Positions 31,901-40,400 of a stretch of 64,000 bases of DNA are shown piece by piece. The notes under the pieces are model-generated. The model searched no databases and was not told the origin of the DNA. It saw only the letters and a list, made by a program, of their open reading frames with translations. Positions within the stretch are counted from its first letter, which is position 1, and the number at the start of each line of letters is the position of its first letter. The position numbers and the translations under genes were made by a program. The stretch is from Nymphalis io. Taxonomy: Eukaryota > Arthropoda > Insecta > Lepidoptera > Nymphalidae. The stretch spans positions 2,046,001 to 2,110,000 of the forward strand of contig NC_065914.1 in NCBI RefSeq assembly GCF_905147045.1, written 5' to 3'.

Positions 31901-34900
31901 CTTTAATGCTAAAGTGGGAGTACAAGATAGCGGTGAATCGAAAGTCGGACCTTACGGCTTGGGCTGCAGAAATCACAGGGGGCAAATGCTGGTAAACTTT
32001 CTCGAAGCGCAGGGGCTTTTTTTGATGAATTCTTTCTTTCAAAAGAAGCCTCAGAGGAGGTGGACCTGGCGAAGCCCCGATAACGTGACAAGGAACGAGA
32101 TAGACTTTATCATTTCGAATAAAAGGCACATATTTAGAGATGTTTCAGTGATCAACAGGTTTAATACCGGAAGTGATCACCGCTTGGTTCGAGGCACTCT
32201 AAATATCAACTTAAAAGCCGAAAGATCGAGAATGATGAGGTCTACTCTCCGACCTACCATGCTGCAAGCTGCTCAAGGCTCCGAAAAGTTCCAAATGGAA
32301 CTTCAAAATCAATTCACCGCGTTGGAAACCATAAGCAGCATTGATGAGAGAACCGACACGCTGGTCAAAATACTGCAAAACACATCCCGCAAGTGTTTTC
32401 CGCCACAGAGAAGAGACAACGCACCAAAACTCTCTGCTGAGACACTCGAGCTCATGAGAAAACGACGAGAACTACCATCGTTTTTGTCAGATAAGGCCTT
32501 AAACCGAACAATAAAAACGCTGACGCGACGCGATCTCCGACGCTCCAATACCCGTGCCATCAAGGCTGCGATTGAGCAAAATCGGGGATCGAAAGTGTTC
32601 GCTCGCAAGTTTGGGAGGCCGCGTCTGACAAAACTTAAAACTGAAAATGGTGGGGTCGTTACCTCTAGGCCTGAGATTATCGGAGAAGTAGAGAGGTTTT
32701 ATGGGCAGTTGTTCTCTTCAAGATCGGATAAACCCGTGGGAATCAGTATTGATGACCAGCGCGCCCCTCTTATGCGCCATTACTCCGAGGAGCTCCCGGT
32801 CGTTGACCAAGGAGAGATTAGGGCGGCTCTAGAACAGCTTAAAAACAACAAAGCTCCGGGAGATGACGGAATCACAACAGAGTTGCTTAAGGCAGGCGGG
32901 ACCCCGGTCCTGAAAGAGCTAGCAAGCCTCTTTAATTCCGTCATCCAACATGGCAAGACCCCGGAAACGTGGAGCGGGAGTGAGGTGGTACTGTTTTTCA
33001 AGAAAGGTGATAAAACCCTCTTGAAAAACTACAGACCAATCTCCCTCCTGAGTCACGTGTATAAGCTGTTCTCAAGAGTCGTCACGAACCGTCTCGCCAG
33101 ACGACTTGACGAGTTCCAGCCCCCAGAGCAAGCCGGCTTTCGATCAGGCTACAGCACCGTGGACCACATCCATACTGTTCGGCAGATTGTGCAGAAGACC
33201 GAAGAGTACAATCAGCCGCTGTGTATGGCATTTGTGGACTACGAGAAAGCCTTCGACTCCATCGAAACCTGGGCGGTGCTCGACTCATTGCAGAGATGTC
33301 ATATCGATTGGAGATATATCGAGGTACTGAGATGTCTGTACAACGCCGCTACAATGACTGTCCACATCCAGGACTGTAAGACGAAGGCGATCCAACTGCG
33401 CAGAGGGGTGAGACAGGGGGATGTAATATCCCCGAAACTGTTCACCAACGCGTTGGAAGACGTTTTCAAAACGCTGGATTGGACTAGGTATGGAGTCAAT
33501 GTAAACGGCGAGTACATCTCACACCTTCGATTTGCCGACGATATCGTCATCATAGCAGAGTCGCTGGAACAACTCACCGAAATGCTGCGTAACCTAGGCG
33601 AGTCTTCCCGGTGTGTCGGTCTCGGTATGAACTTGGACAAGACCAAGGTCATGTTCAATAGGCATGTCGTGCCGGGACCGATATACGTCGAGGGGAAACC
33701 TCTCGAAGTTGTTAGTGAATATACCTACCTAGGACAGATAATACAAGTCGGTAGGAACAACTTCGAGAAGGAAGCCGATCGAAGAATTCGCTTGGGATGG
33801 GCAGCATTTGGCAACCTTCGTCAAGTCCTCAAGTCGTCTATACCGCAATGTTTGAAGACGAAAGTCTTCAACCAATGCGTCTTACCTGCCATGACATACG
33901 GTGCCGAAACGTGGACACTAACTGCGGGACTAGTCCACAAATTCAAAGTCGCTCAGCGTGCTATGGAGCGAGCTATGCTCGGAGTATCTTTGAAGGATAA
34001 GATCAGAAATGAGATTATCAGGAAAAGAACTGGAGTCACCGACATAGCTTGCAAAATTAGCAGGCTGAAGTGGCAGTGGGCTGGTCACGTATGTCGTAGG
34101 ACCGATGGCCGTTGGAGCAGACGAGTCCTAGAGTGGAGACCGCGAATCGGCAAGCGCAGCGTAGGGCGCCCTCCAGCCAGGTGGACCGACGACCTTAAGA
34201 AGGTGGCGGGCACCAACTGGATGCGGAAGGCGGAGGACAGGGAGCTTTGGCGCACCTTGGGAGAGGCCTATGTTCAGCAGTGGACAACGATTGGCTGTTG
34301 ATTGAAAAAGGATAAAAAATTGCGCCCCACTGTTCAAATGATTAAAGTGAAACTTGTTAAGATATATAGCTCTCTTTCTCTCTCTCTCTACGACATATTT
34401 GTCTTCTCTTTCATGTAAGAATCAGCTAGATGATATTGAAGTCAGTTATTTTTTTTTTTTATAGAATAGGAAGGCGGACGAGCATATGGACCACCTGATG
34501 GTAAGTGGTCACTAACGCCCATAGACATTGGCATTGTAAGAAATGTTAACCATCGCTTACATCACCAATGCGCCACCAACCTTGGGAACTAAGATGTTAT
34601 GTCCCTTGTGCCTGTAATTACACTGGCTCACTCACCCTTCAAACCGGAACACAACACTACCAAGTACTGCTGTTTTGCGGTAGAATATCTGATGAGTGGG
34701 TGGTACCTACCCAGACGAGCTTGCACAAAGCTTTAGTAGCAGTAGTTAGTGTTGAAATAATTCTCGTAATAAATGTACAGGTCCGGTCGATGACGACGAC
34801 GACGGACGAGATCTACCTCGGGGCGACGGTGAGGGATGTGAACGACTTCTTCGAGCAGGAGACGGCGTTCCTGCAGGAGTACTATTCGCATTTGAAGGAG

Positions 34901-37900
34901 GCCGTCGCGAAGGTCGACAGGATGACCTCCAAACATAAGGGTGAGTACTCACCGTAACAAAACATTTCGATAGAATCAGTGAAGAATCATGAGCAGTAAA
35001 CTTGCAATACCAAGTTTCCGACTACACAAATTAAATAAGGATGTATTAGAATTTTAGCCCACGGTCGGGCCAGTAAAAAGTTTGAGTTTTTTTTGTCGAA
35101 AATCCTCAGTAGTAATCCAAAATGTAAATTTGTACAGTCCCGTGCCTCGAAAAGCACGTAAAGTTGGTTTTGCGCCTGAACTGTTTCCGTTCGTCTCGGA
35201 TTACCGTCGGTGTATGAGAGTGAGGGAATAAATAGTGCATCTGTCTATGTACACACTTGTGCAGTATAATATGTCCTGCGCAGTCGCTAGATAGACGCTA
35301 ATCTCTCTTGAGAATGACCGCCGCGGCTGAAATCGGCCACATCGCCATCATCGTCATCATTAACTATCTATTTCCGAATATTATAGAATTCCCAGAGAAT
35401 TCACGCTCGTATGTATGATAACGTTTCAGATGTAGCGGACGCTCACATCAAACTGTCGTCCTGCATCACTCAGCTCGCGACGAGGGAACAGCCTTCCACG
35501 GAGCGGTTCCTCACGCGAGCGGCCGAGACCTTTGACAAGTGCAGGGTATGTACATTGTGCTTTTGGTGGTTTATTTATGAATTGAGAAAATATGTTTAAA
35601 ATATATATTTACAATTTGACGAGCCGGTTGGCGTGGTTGCCTTTCACGCCGATGGTTGCGGGTTCGATTCCCGCCCAGGCAAGACATTTGTGTGCATGAA
35701 CATGTCTCTTTGTCCTGAGTCTGGGTGTAATTATCTATATAAGTATGTATTTACATAAGAAAAGTAGTATATGTAGCATATCAGTTGTCTGGTGTCCATA
35801 GTACGAGCTCTGCTTAGTTTGATCAATCAGATGGCCGTGTATGCATAATGTCCCAGGATATTATTATTATTATAATTAATTTCCTATATTATAGGCAGGA
35901 TCACGTCTCATGCAGTTATCTATATATTAAGATTATTTTAAGATATATATTGTAGACTAATTTTTGTTAGTAAAGAATAAATAAATGAATAAGATGAAGT
36001 AGCTATCAATAATCTTTTCAGAAAATCGAAGGTCGAATGGCTTCGGACCAGGATTTGAAGTTGGCGGACACGCTCCGGTATTACATGCGGGACGCGCACG
36101 CAGCCAAGGCCGTGCTCGTGCGGAGACTGAGGTGGGAGACTCGGATACTTTTGTTTACTTCAACGAATAAGACATTACGTCTCAGCTCCTATGGTTGGTG
36201 GCGCTTTGTTGATATAAGGGATGGTTTGGATATCTTACAGTGCCGATGTCTGTTGGTGGTGACAACTTCACGACATCTGGTGGCCCGGTCCTTACGAGAG
36301 TCCTACCAGTCCTTACGAGAGTCCGATTTAAAATTTATATATTTTGTGTATTTGTAATAGTAAATAACAACTGAATAATATATTACGCCTATATTTATTT
36401 GTTTAGGTGTCTAGCCGCATATGAAGCAGCCAATAGGAATCTAGAAAGAGCGAGGGCCAAAAATAAGGACGTCCACGCTGTGAGTATTGTTCACAGATAA
36501 AATAAACTTGACACATGCCTGTACACACATAAATACACACTACATTACAATATTATTCGTGCACTGTCACATACGTAGAATAAGTTTTTTTTTTAAACAA
36601 AAATTTTAGGGCTCACAGATAAGCGAAAACCAAGTTCATACAACATTAATATATATGTATAGGGATAAGCTAAATATTTAACTTAAAATACAAAATTACA
36701 TATCAGATTTAAAAAGAGTGTGAGAGAAACCATTAAAGTTGACACGTATAGTATTTTTATTGTGAGAGAGTTCGGTCCTCCTGGCTGGCCTAGGCCAGTC
36801 AAGGTACGGGCCTCGGGGTTGCCCCGTTTACCGGGCTATTCCTCACCGTCAGATTTATCTGACGCGTCTTTCCATTTTGGCCCAAGGGGCCAGGGTCACT
36901 ATGACCCAGTGGCTATTGAACTATTTTTATTGTGATTTTTATAGAACTAACAAGGTGGTATCTCGCCGCTAGATGGCGCTGCGACACGTCAACTTGTATA
37001 CCGTTTGATCGCCATGACAAATTATATACCACTTGTCTTTATGATACGTAATAAATGATAAAATTGTTACTTTTAGTTTATATAAATCTTAATCAGATTA
37101 CAAAATTGCAAACGATAATTAAGTTTACAGAAATAATCTATTACCTTAGATTAGTGCGTTTATAATATATGTTAAAACGACAAGAGAAGTAAAGACCAAT
37201 AAACAACTTTGACATTGAATCGACGCGATATCATTGGTCGAGATGTTGAATTGTCTATGATTTTAATTATGGATTCGCTTGGATTCTGAATGTCAGCAAA
37301 ATTATTACTATATTTGGAATTAAAGTGTTTATAACCAGTTAAGTGGAATAGTGTTGTATTATTAATAAGGATATATTAATCGAGAACAGTTTGAATTTTG
37401 TAAATGTATAAATCTATAATAATAATAATAATGAGCTACTCAGTACACACAATGAAAAAGTAATAAAATACATAGAATTGGCTAATGAAATTAAAAAACA
37501 ATGGTCAATAAACACAGTGAAAATTTTACCAATCATTCTCTCCAGTACAGGCGTTATCCCAAAAACACTCAAGACTAATCTCAATATTCTCCAAATGTCC
37601 AAGTCCACTGTCGCACTTTTACAAAAGGCAGTCATACTGAACACCACACGTCTTACACGAAAGTTCCTCACATCACCATTGTCAATTTAATATTTAACAA
37701 ACCTGTCACGCTTGGTCATGGCCCGCGTGGTAGTTAAGTTGCCCCTGTTACAAGGGAGATATAAAAAAGATACAAATAATAATGATAATAATCATATATT
37801 TGCACGAAACACAGTTTTGCAGATGTTATGATTTCTTTACAAGTCTCTAATACATTTCGTCCACGACAGGCCCGCAAATATATTTGTTAACAAGTAATTA

Positions 37901-40336
37901 ATATTAAGTACAGATCACACCAAATGTACATTGAAATAATTTTATTAATATATGTATAAAATGATTGCTTCAAACGAGGCGTGAAGAGGCATCTTGCGGG
38001 CTGGCAAGGCGAAGGCGGCTAGTGCAGAACGTTTTTCCCGTCTGTACTGGCCGTCGTCGCGTTTGGACTCTACTACCACTTACCATCAGGTGGAGTAGAG
38101 TCATTTGCCCTCCCGGCTAATATATATAAAAAAATTGGTTTAAAATTAACAATAATTAATTAAATTAAATGATTTACTTAAGTTTATACATTTAAGTGCA
38201 TAGCAAGATCTAAGGTTTGTTTCCCATTTTTCGATTGGAATTGTCTATGACTGAATTGGAACGTTGTTTTAAAAAATAATACGCACCGTATGATTTTAGT
38301 TGTACTACACCAGGTTTGCCGTATTTTCTTAGTAATTGTACATTGTTATATTGTTATAATTAAAAAAATCACTAATTAATATCACGTTCTCCTCCCATGC
38401 ACACACAGCCGATGGAAGTCCAGGAGGTAACGCACGCTTTTAAACATTTGCATGACGCTTGTTATATATTATATGAAGGCACGTTTCGTTTTGTTAGTGT
38501 ATAAGATTGTTTTTTTTTTTTTAAATATATTATATATTTTTTAATTTTATGAAATAGATAGGTGGACTGACTTATGGATATCCTGATGGTATGTGGTCAC
38601 CATTTCGTACATCGTCAATGAGCCACCAGCCTTGGGAACGAAGATGTTATGTCTCTTGTCACAACAATACTGAGTACTGCTGTTTAGCGGTAGAATATCT
38701 GATGAGTGGTAGTAAACAACAGAATCAGTATGTAACAAGTTCCAATTCAAGATAGTATATCATTGACTGCTTTTTGATTTGTGCATTTATGATTGATTGA
38801 AAAGGTATGTTGATAGTTTCGTTGCCATGGAAACGGAAGTGAAAGCAAAGAACATAACTCAACGTCTTATTAAGATTTACTTTTTTTTTATTGAAATTCT
38901 TAATTAATATGAATGTATGTTATCTATGCGTTTCTAAACTACGTGTTCTGAGTACCTCAGGCTGAAAGGCTCCAGCTTATGACGAATATAACGAATTATG
39001 CTCTAAATTATTAGGCTTGCTTGCTATCATTTAACCTAAAACGTTTGAAAGGGATAGCGTTATTTTGTCTTGTCAAATTAATGTTGTGTGTACAACAGAA
39101 TCGGTTCCGATGTAGTGGAGATGGTTCCGTAGTTTTTCGAGGTAGTTTTGAAGTTTTGTCAGCTGCCTCGTTGATATTGTAGTAGCTTGCTTATGTAGCT
39201 GTATATACCGAGGGTCTGGGCTCAAATCCCAGGGCGCGTCGATCAAAAATTGTTGGGTTTTTATGTTAAAAAAATACAAAGCAGCAAGGAGGAGCTTGGA
39301 AGTTGGCAGTGTTACATTCCCGTGCCTCGAATTACACGTAATGCCAGTGGTTCCGGCCCTGTACTTTTTCCAGTCGTTTCAGATTGTCGTTCCATTAGAA
39401 TATAAGTGTGAGGCAATAGAAAGTGCACTTCATTTTGCGCAAACACTTGTGCACTATAATATGTCCGACGCAGTTGGCTAGTATTCCAGAAGTATGGTAG
39501 CCGTGACCGAAAACGGTCAGGAGAACTTCATGTGGCTGCTTATATACATAATATATAATCGCACATATACATTGAGCCCGCCCCCCCCCCCGCAGGCGGA
39601 GCAGGCGCAGTCGGACGCGTGCGCGCGCTTCGAGCAGCTGTCTGCGCGCGCGCGGGAAGAACTGCTCGACTTCCGCGTGCGAAGAGTCACCGCTTTCCGT
39701 AAGAGGTAAGTCATTTATATAGTTTAGTTTTTATTTGTATGAATTAATGTTATTTTGACACGAACATTTCATAATCGTTTTCTTTATATATTACAAGAAT
39801 TTACCTTTTTCAATGATTAAAAGTAAACAGCTTGTTCATGTCCCACTGCTGGGCAAAATCATATTCTCTTGAAAGTTTTTGTGGCTTTTTTATCATGCTG
39901 TACATCCTACATGCAGGTTTCCTCAAGATGTTTTTCTACAACGCCGAGGACGAGGTATATTATTAAAATTCAGCTGTGATGAGTCAGTGGTGCTTGCCCG
40001 AGTTTGGACTTACAATCTTGGGTTTGAATTCATGTTCTAATAATCTGATCCTGCTACATTTGTATTCACCAATCCATGTTGGAGTAGCTTTGTGGATTAG
40101 CTCTCCAAACTCTCTCAACAACAGGGGAGCTTTTTTCCAGAAATGGGTTACAGGCTGTTACTAGTTTTGATAGAGTTTTGACTTTTATTTATTAACTGCA
40201 GTTGACTTCGGACTCCAATAATAAACTGATTTACATTTACAGTTTGATAGATTTGGCGGAACTTGAGATCAAACACGCGCGCGCCCAGCAGGAGTTGTTC
40301 AGGAAATCCCTACAAGTGCTAAGGGAATGTCAGTAA
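25911..40336 (+). CDS. Snx6: Sorting nexin of the SNX5/SNX6 type (PX-BAR), complete
   Basis: A SNX-BAR protein that remodels endosomal membranes and sorts cargo from endosomes to the trans-Golgi, normally as a heterodimer with SNX1/SNX2-type partners. Coding exons: 25911-25916, 27570-27695, 28533-28703, 29440-29561, 30461-30629, 34781-34940, 35430-35545, 36022-36131, 36407-36479, 39596-39705, 40243-40336 (stop TAA at 40334). They give 418 codons in continuous phase, close to human SNX5/SNX6 (about 405). An 18-nt in-frame micro-exon may add six residues. The PX domain is about residues 45-180: VDISDALSEKEKVKFTVHT, RQHEEFVWLHDRYEENEEY, and the family-specific insertion with PPAPPRPDFDASREKL and KLGEGEG-like RLGEGEG. 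The BAR domain is about 205-418: VNDFFEQETAFLQEYY, DQDLKLADTLRYYMRDA, RARAKNKDV, RVRRVTAFRK, DLAELEIKHARA. The first exon encodes only Met-Met, as the human SNX6 start (MMEG) suggests. A full-length RTE LINE sits in the intron 30630-34780. Confidence 0.95.
26427..26775 (+). mobile_element. SINE family C copy, near complete
   Basis: tRNA-like head with A-box-like TTGGTCTAGTGG and B-box-like GGGTTCAATTGCC, body with ACTCCCATGCCTCGGAAAGC and CACACTTGTGCACTATAATA, ending GGCCGCAGTAGCTGAAATCA. Best copy of the family in the window; it lies in sorting nexin intron 1. Confidence 0.85.
26961..27226 (-). mobile_element. SINE family A copy
   Basis: Near-complete family A copy with a T run at 26961 and end CCTACCACCA, in sorting nexin intron 1. 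It lacks the segment around the CACTCACCC motif. Confidence 0.85.
28149..28450 (+). mobile_element. SINE family B copy with tRNA-like head
   Basis: Head CGATATGGCCTAGTGGTTAG with B box GGTTCAAACCCGGG, body with AAACATCGTGAGGAAACCTG, and tail GAGAGGAGGCCTTTAACCCA followed by pyrimidine-rich sequence. Ends 82 bp before sorting nexin exon 3. Confidence 0.85.
28745..28925 (-). mobile_element. SINE family A, degraded copy
   Basis: Family A segments (TAGGTAGGTGGACTGAC, GTTACACTGGCTCACTCACC) starting 41 bp after the sorting nexin exon 3 donor. Confidence 0.6.
28980..29439. other. AT-rich intron stretch, no recognised feature
   Basis: Intron between sorting nexin exons 3 and 4. Short (TA)n and (AAT)n tracts and A runs. 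No coding frame or repeat family could be identified. Confidence 0.6.
30081..30390 (+). mobile_element. SINE family B copy with tRNA-like head
   Basis: Head GCCGAGATCGCCCAGTGG, B box GGTTCAAACCCGGG, tail with GGAGAGGAGGCCTTAGTCC and GTTACTGTTATTATT. It ends 70 bp before the sorting nexin exon 5 acceptor. Confidence 0.85.
31151..34304 (+). mobile_element. Full-length RTE-type LINE with intact ORF
   Basis: About 3.15 kb, from a leader starting GCCGTGGAGTACCGG to a 3' end GGCTGTTGATTG. A second copy at 54591-57725 has the same ends, and there the 3' end is (TTGA)n, as RTE-clade elements have simple-repeat tails rather than poly-A. It lies in the sorting nexin intron 30630-34780, in the gene's own orientation. 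Confidence 0.9.
31338..34301 (+). CDS. RTE-type LINE endonuclease/reverse transcriptase, intact
   Basis: 987-residue single ORF that mobilises the element by target-primed reverse transcription. The N-terminal APE endonuclease covers about residues 50-285 (ILGLSEVRRQGE, VVMGDFNAKVG near 187, SDHRLV near 279). The reverse transcriptase covers about 485-790 (KNNKAPGDDGITTELLK, NYRPISLLSHVYKLFSR, AFVDYEKAFDSIE, RRGVRQGDVISPKLF, catalytic FADDIVII near 732). The C-terminal region holds VCRRTDGRWSRRVLEWRPR and GRPPARWTDDL. No stop or frameshift was found, and the length fits one-ORF RTE elements. The next in-frame Met (MATYNGRSMR) is an alternative start. Such ORFs are sometimes labelled 'craniofacial development protein 2-like' in insect databases, which is misleading. 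Confidence 0.9.
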   Translation: MADAPKKRSPVTGKPARPDQGSGRGIGRAGGAKNHRFTAGYRIKRLKMATYNGRSMRLDHHLAELEVELSHINWHILGLSEVRRQGEDTITLESGNLLYFREGDNLSQGGVGFLVKKDLISSIVEISSVSNRVAYLVLKLSDRYSLKVVQVYAPTSTYSDDVVEAMYEDIAKALNDTSRAHYNVVMGDFNAKVGVQDSGESKVGPYGLGCRNHRGQMLVNFLEAQGLFLMNSFFQKKPQRRWTWRSPDNVTRNEIDFIISNKRHIFRDVSVINRFNTGSDHRLVRGTLNINLKAERSRMMRSTLRPTMLQAAQGSEKFQMELQNQFTALETISSIDERTDTLVKILQNTSRKCFPPQRRDNAPKLSAETLELMRKRRELPSFLSDKALNRTIKTLTRRDLRRSNTRAIKAAIEQNRGSKVFARKFGRPRLTKLKTENGGVVTSRPEIIGEVERFYGQLFSSRSDKPVGISIDDQRAPLMRHYSEELPVVDQGEIRAALEQLKNNKAPGDDGITTELLKAGGTPVLKELASLFNSVIQHGKTPETWSGSEVVLFFKKGDKTLLKNYRPISLLSHVYKLFSRVVTNRLARRLDEFQPPEQAGFRSGYSTVDHIHTVRQIVQKTEEYNQPLCMAFVDYEKAFDSIETWAVLDSLQRCHIDWRYIEVLRCLYNAATMTVHIQDCKTKAIQLRRGVRQGDVISPKLFTNALEDVFKTLDWTRYGVNVNGEYISHLRFADDIVIIAESLEQLTEMLRNLGESSRCVGLGMNLDKTKVMFNRHVVPGPIYVEGKPLEVVSEYTYLGQIIQVGRNNFEKEADRRIRLGWAAFGNLRQVLKSSIPQCLKTKVFNQCVLPAMTYGAETWTLTAGLVHKFKVAQRAMERAMLGVSLKDKIRNEIIRKRTGVTDIACKISRLKWQWAGHVCRRTDGRWSRRVLEWRPRIGKRSVGRPPARWTDDLKKVAGTNWMRKAEDRELWRTLGEAYVQQWTTIGC
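34449..34738 (-). mobile_element. SINE family A copy, best preserved
   Basis: Close to the family consensus throughout (GGAAGGCGGACGAGCATATG, GGTGGTACCTACCCAGACGA), with a T run at its low end. It ends about 42 bp before the acceptor of sorting nexin exon 6. Confidence 0.9.
35060..35350 (+). mobile_element. SINE family C copy, 5' truncated
   Basis: Starts within the body (CGGGCCAGTAAAAAG), keeps CCGTGCCTCGAAAAGCACGT and CACACTTGTGCAGTATAATA, ends GCCGCGGCTGAAATCGG. Confidence 0.75.
35620..35876 (+). mobile_element. SINE family D copy with tRNA-like head
   Basis: Head GAGCCGGTTGGCGTGG with B box GGGTTCGATTCCCGCC, body TTTGTGTGCATGAACATGTC, (ATT)n tail. Matches 8088-8356. Confidence 0.85.
36175..36295 (+). 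mobile_element. SINE family A fragment, degraded
   Basis: Only the tail half is visible (TTGGTGGCGC, CTTACAGTGCCGATGTCTG, CATCTGGTGGCCC). It starts 43 bp after the sorting nexin exon 8 donor. Confidence 0.45.
36752..36935. mobile_element. Unidentified 156-bp hairpin-rich insertion with 14-bp target-site duplication
   Basis: A perfect direct repeat TATTTTTATTGTGA (36752-36765 and 36922-36935) brackets 156 bp that is GC-richer than its surroundings. Inside are five consecutive perfect stem-loops: 36785-36798, 36814-36826, 36847-36864 (8-bp stem), 36878-36892 and 36893-36907. There is no poly-A tail, tRNA-like head or coding frame. It lies in the sorting nexin intron after exon 9. The duplication fits insertion by LINE machinery or another transposase. 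I do not recognise the family. Confidence 0.6.
37433..37790 (+). mobile_element. 5'-truncated non-LTR retroelement, C-terminal fragment
   Basis: The frame to the stop at 37690 reads ELANEIKKQWSINTVKILPI then LSSTGVIPKTLKTNLNIL and QKAVILNTTRLTRKFL, a C-terminal block recurrent in insect reverse transcriptase proteins. It is followed by a short 3' UTR and an (AAT)n-like tail. The clade could not be assigned. Confidence 0.5.
37970..38130 (+). mobile_element. Jockey/CR1-type LINE, 3' end
   Basis: Matches the 3' end of the element at 1807-5385 in opposite orientation (CTTCAAACGAGGCGTGAAG, CGTCGCGTTTGGACTCTACT, CATTTGCCCTCCCGGC) and ends in an A-rich tail. Confidence 0.85.
38409..38426 (+). CDS. 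Snx6: Possible 18-nt cassette micro-exon of the sorting nexin gene
   Basis: The sequence between a CACACAG acceptor and a GAG|GTAACG donor is 18 nt and reads PMEVQE in phase 0. The flanking exons (ending KNKDVHA and starting AEQAQSD) also join in phase 0, so inclusion or skipping both keep the frame. Human SNX5/SNX6 have no residues at this point, so skipping gives the family-like length. The exon is therefore probably optional, if it is real. Confidence 0.4.
38550..38715 (-). mobile_element. SINE family A, degraded copy
   Basis: Segments ATAGATAGGTGGACTGAC, GAGCCACCAGCCTTGGGAAC and AGAATATCTGATGAG. It follows the candidate micro-exon by 124 bp. Confidence 0.6.
39160..39530 (+). mobile_element. 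SINE family C, diverged copy
   Basis: tRNA-like head with B-box-like GGCTCAAATCCCAGGG, body CCGTGCCTCGAATTACACGT and AAACACTTGTGCACTATAAT. Ends about 65 bp before sorting nexin exon 11. Confidence 0.7.
39833..40170 (-). mobile_element. SINE family B, degraded copy
   Basis: Pieces of family B in minus orientation (GTCCCACTGCTGGGCAAAAT, GCAGGTTTCCTCAAGATG), disordered and diverged. Confidence 0.45.
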
Positions 40337-40394
40337 CGTGAGTGATGATAGCGTCGTCAATGAAATTAATTTGTTTATGTATTCAATTCTATTA

Positions 40395-40400
40395 ATTAAA
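40395..40400 (+). terminator. Candidate polyadenylation signal (ATTAAA) of the sorting nexin gene
   Basis: ATTAAA lies 59 bp after the stop codon. It is the first close match to a poly-A signal downstream. Such hexamers are common by chance in AT-rich DNA, so support is weak. Confidence 0.3.

Noticed and set aside
31272..34337. Open frames opposite or out of frame within the RTE LINE (for example 32309-32608, 33299-33658)
   Set aside because: Shadows of the 987-codon ORF; the same shadows recur in the second copy at 54591-57725.
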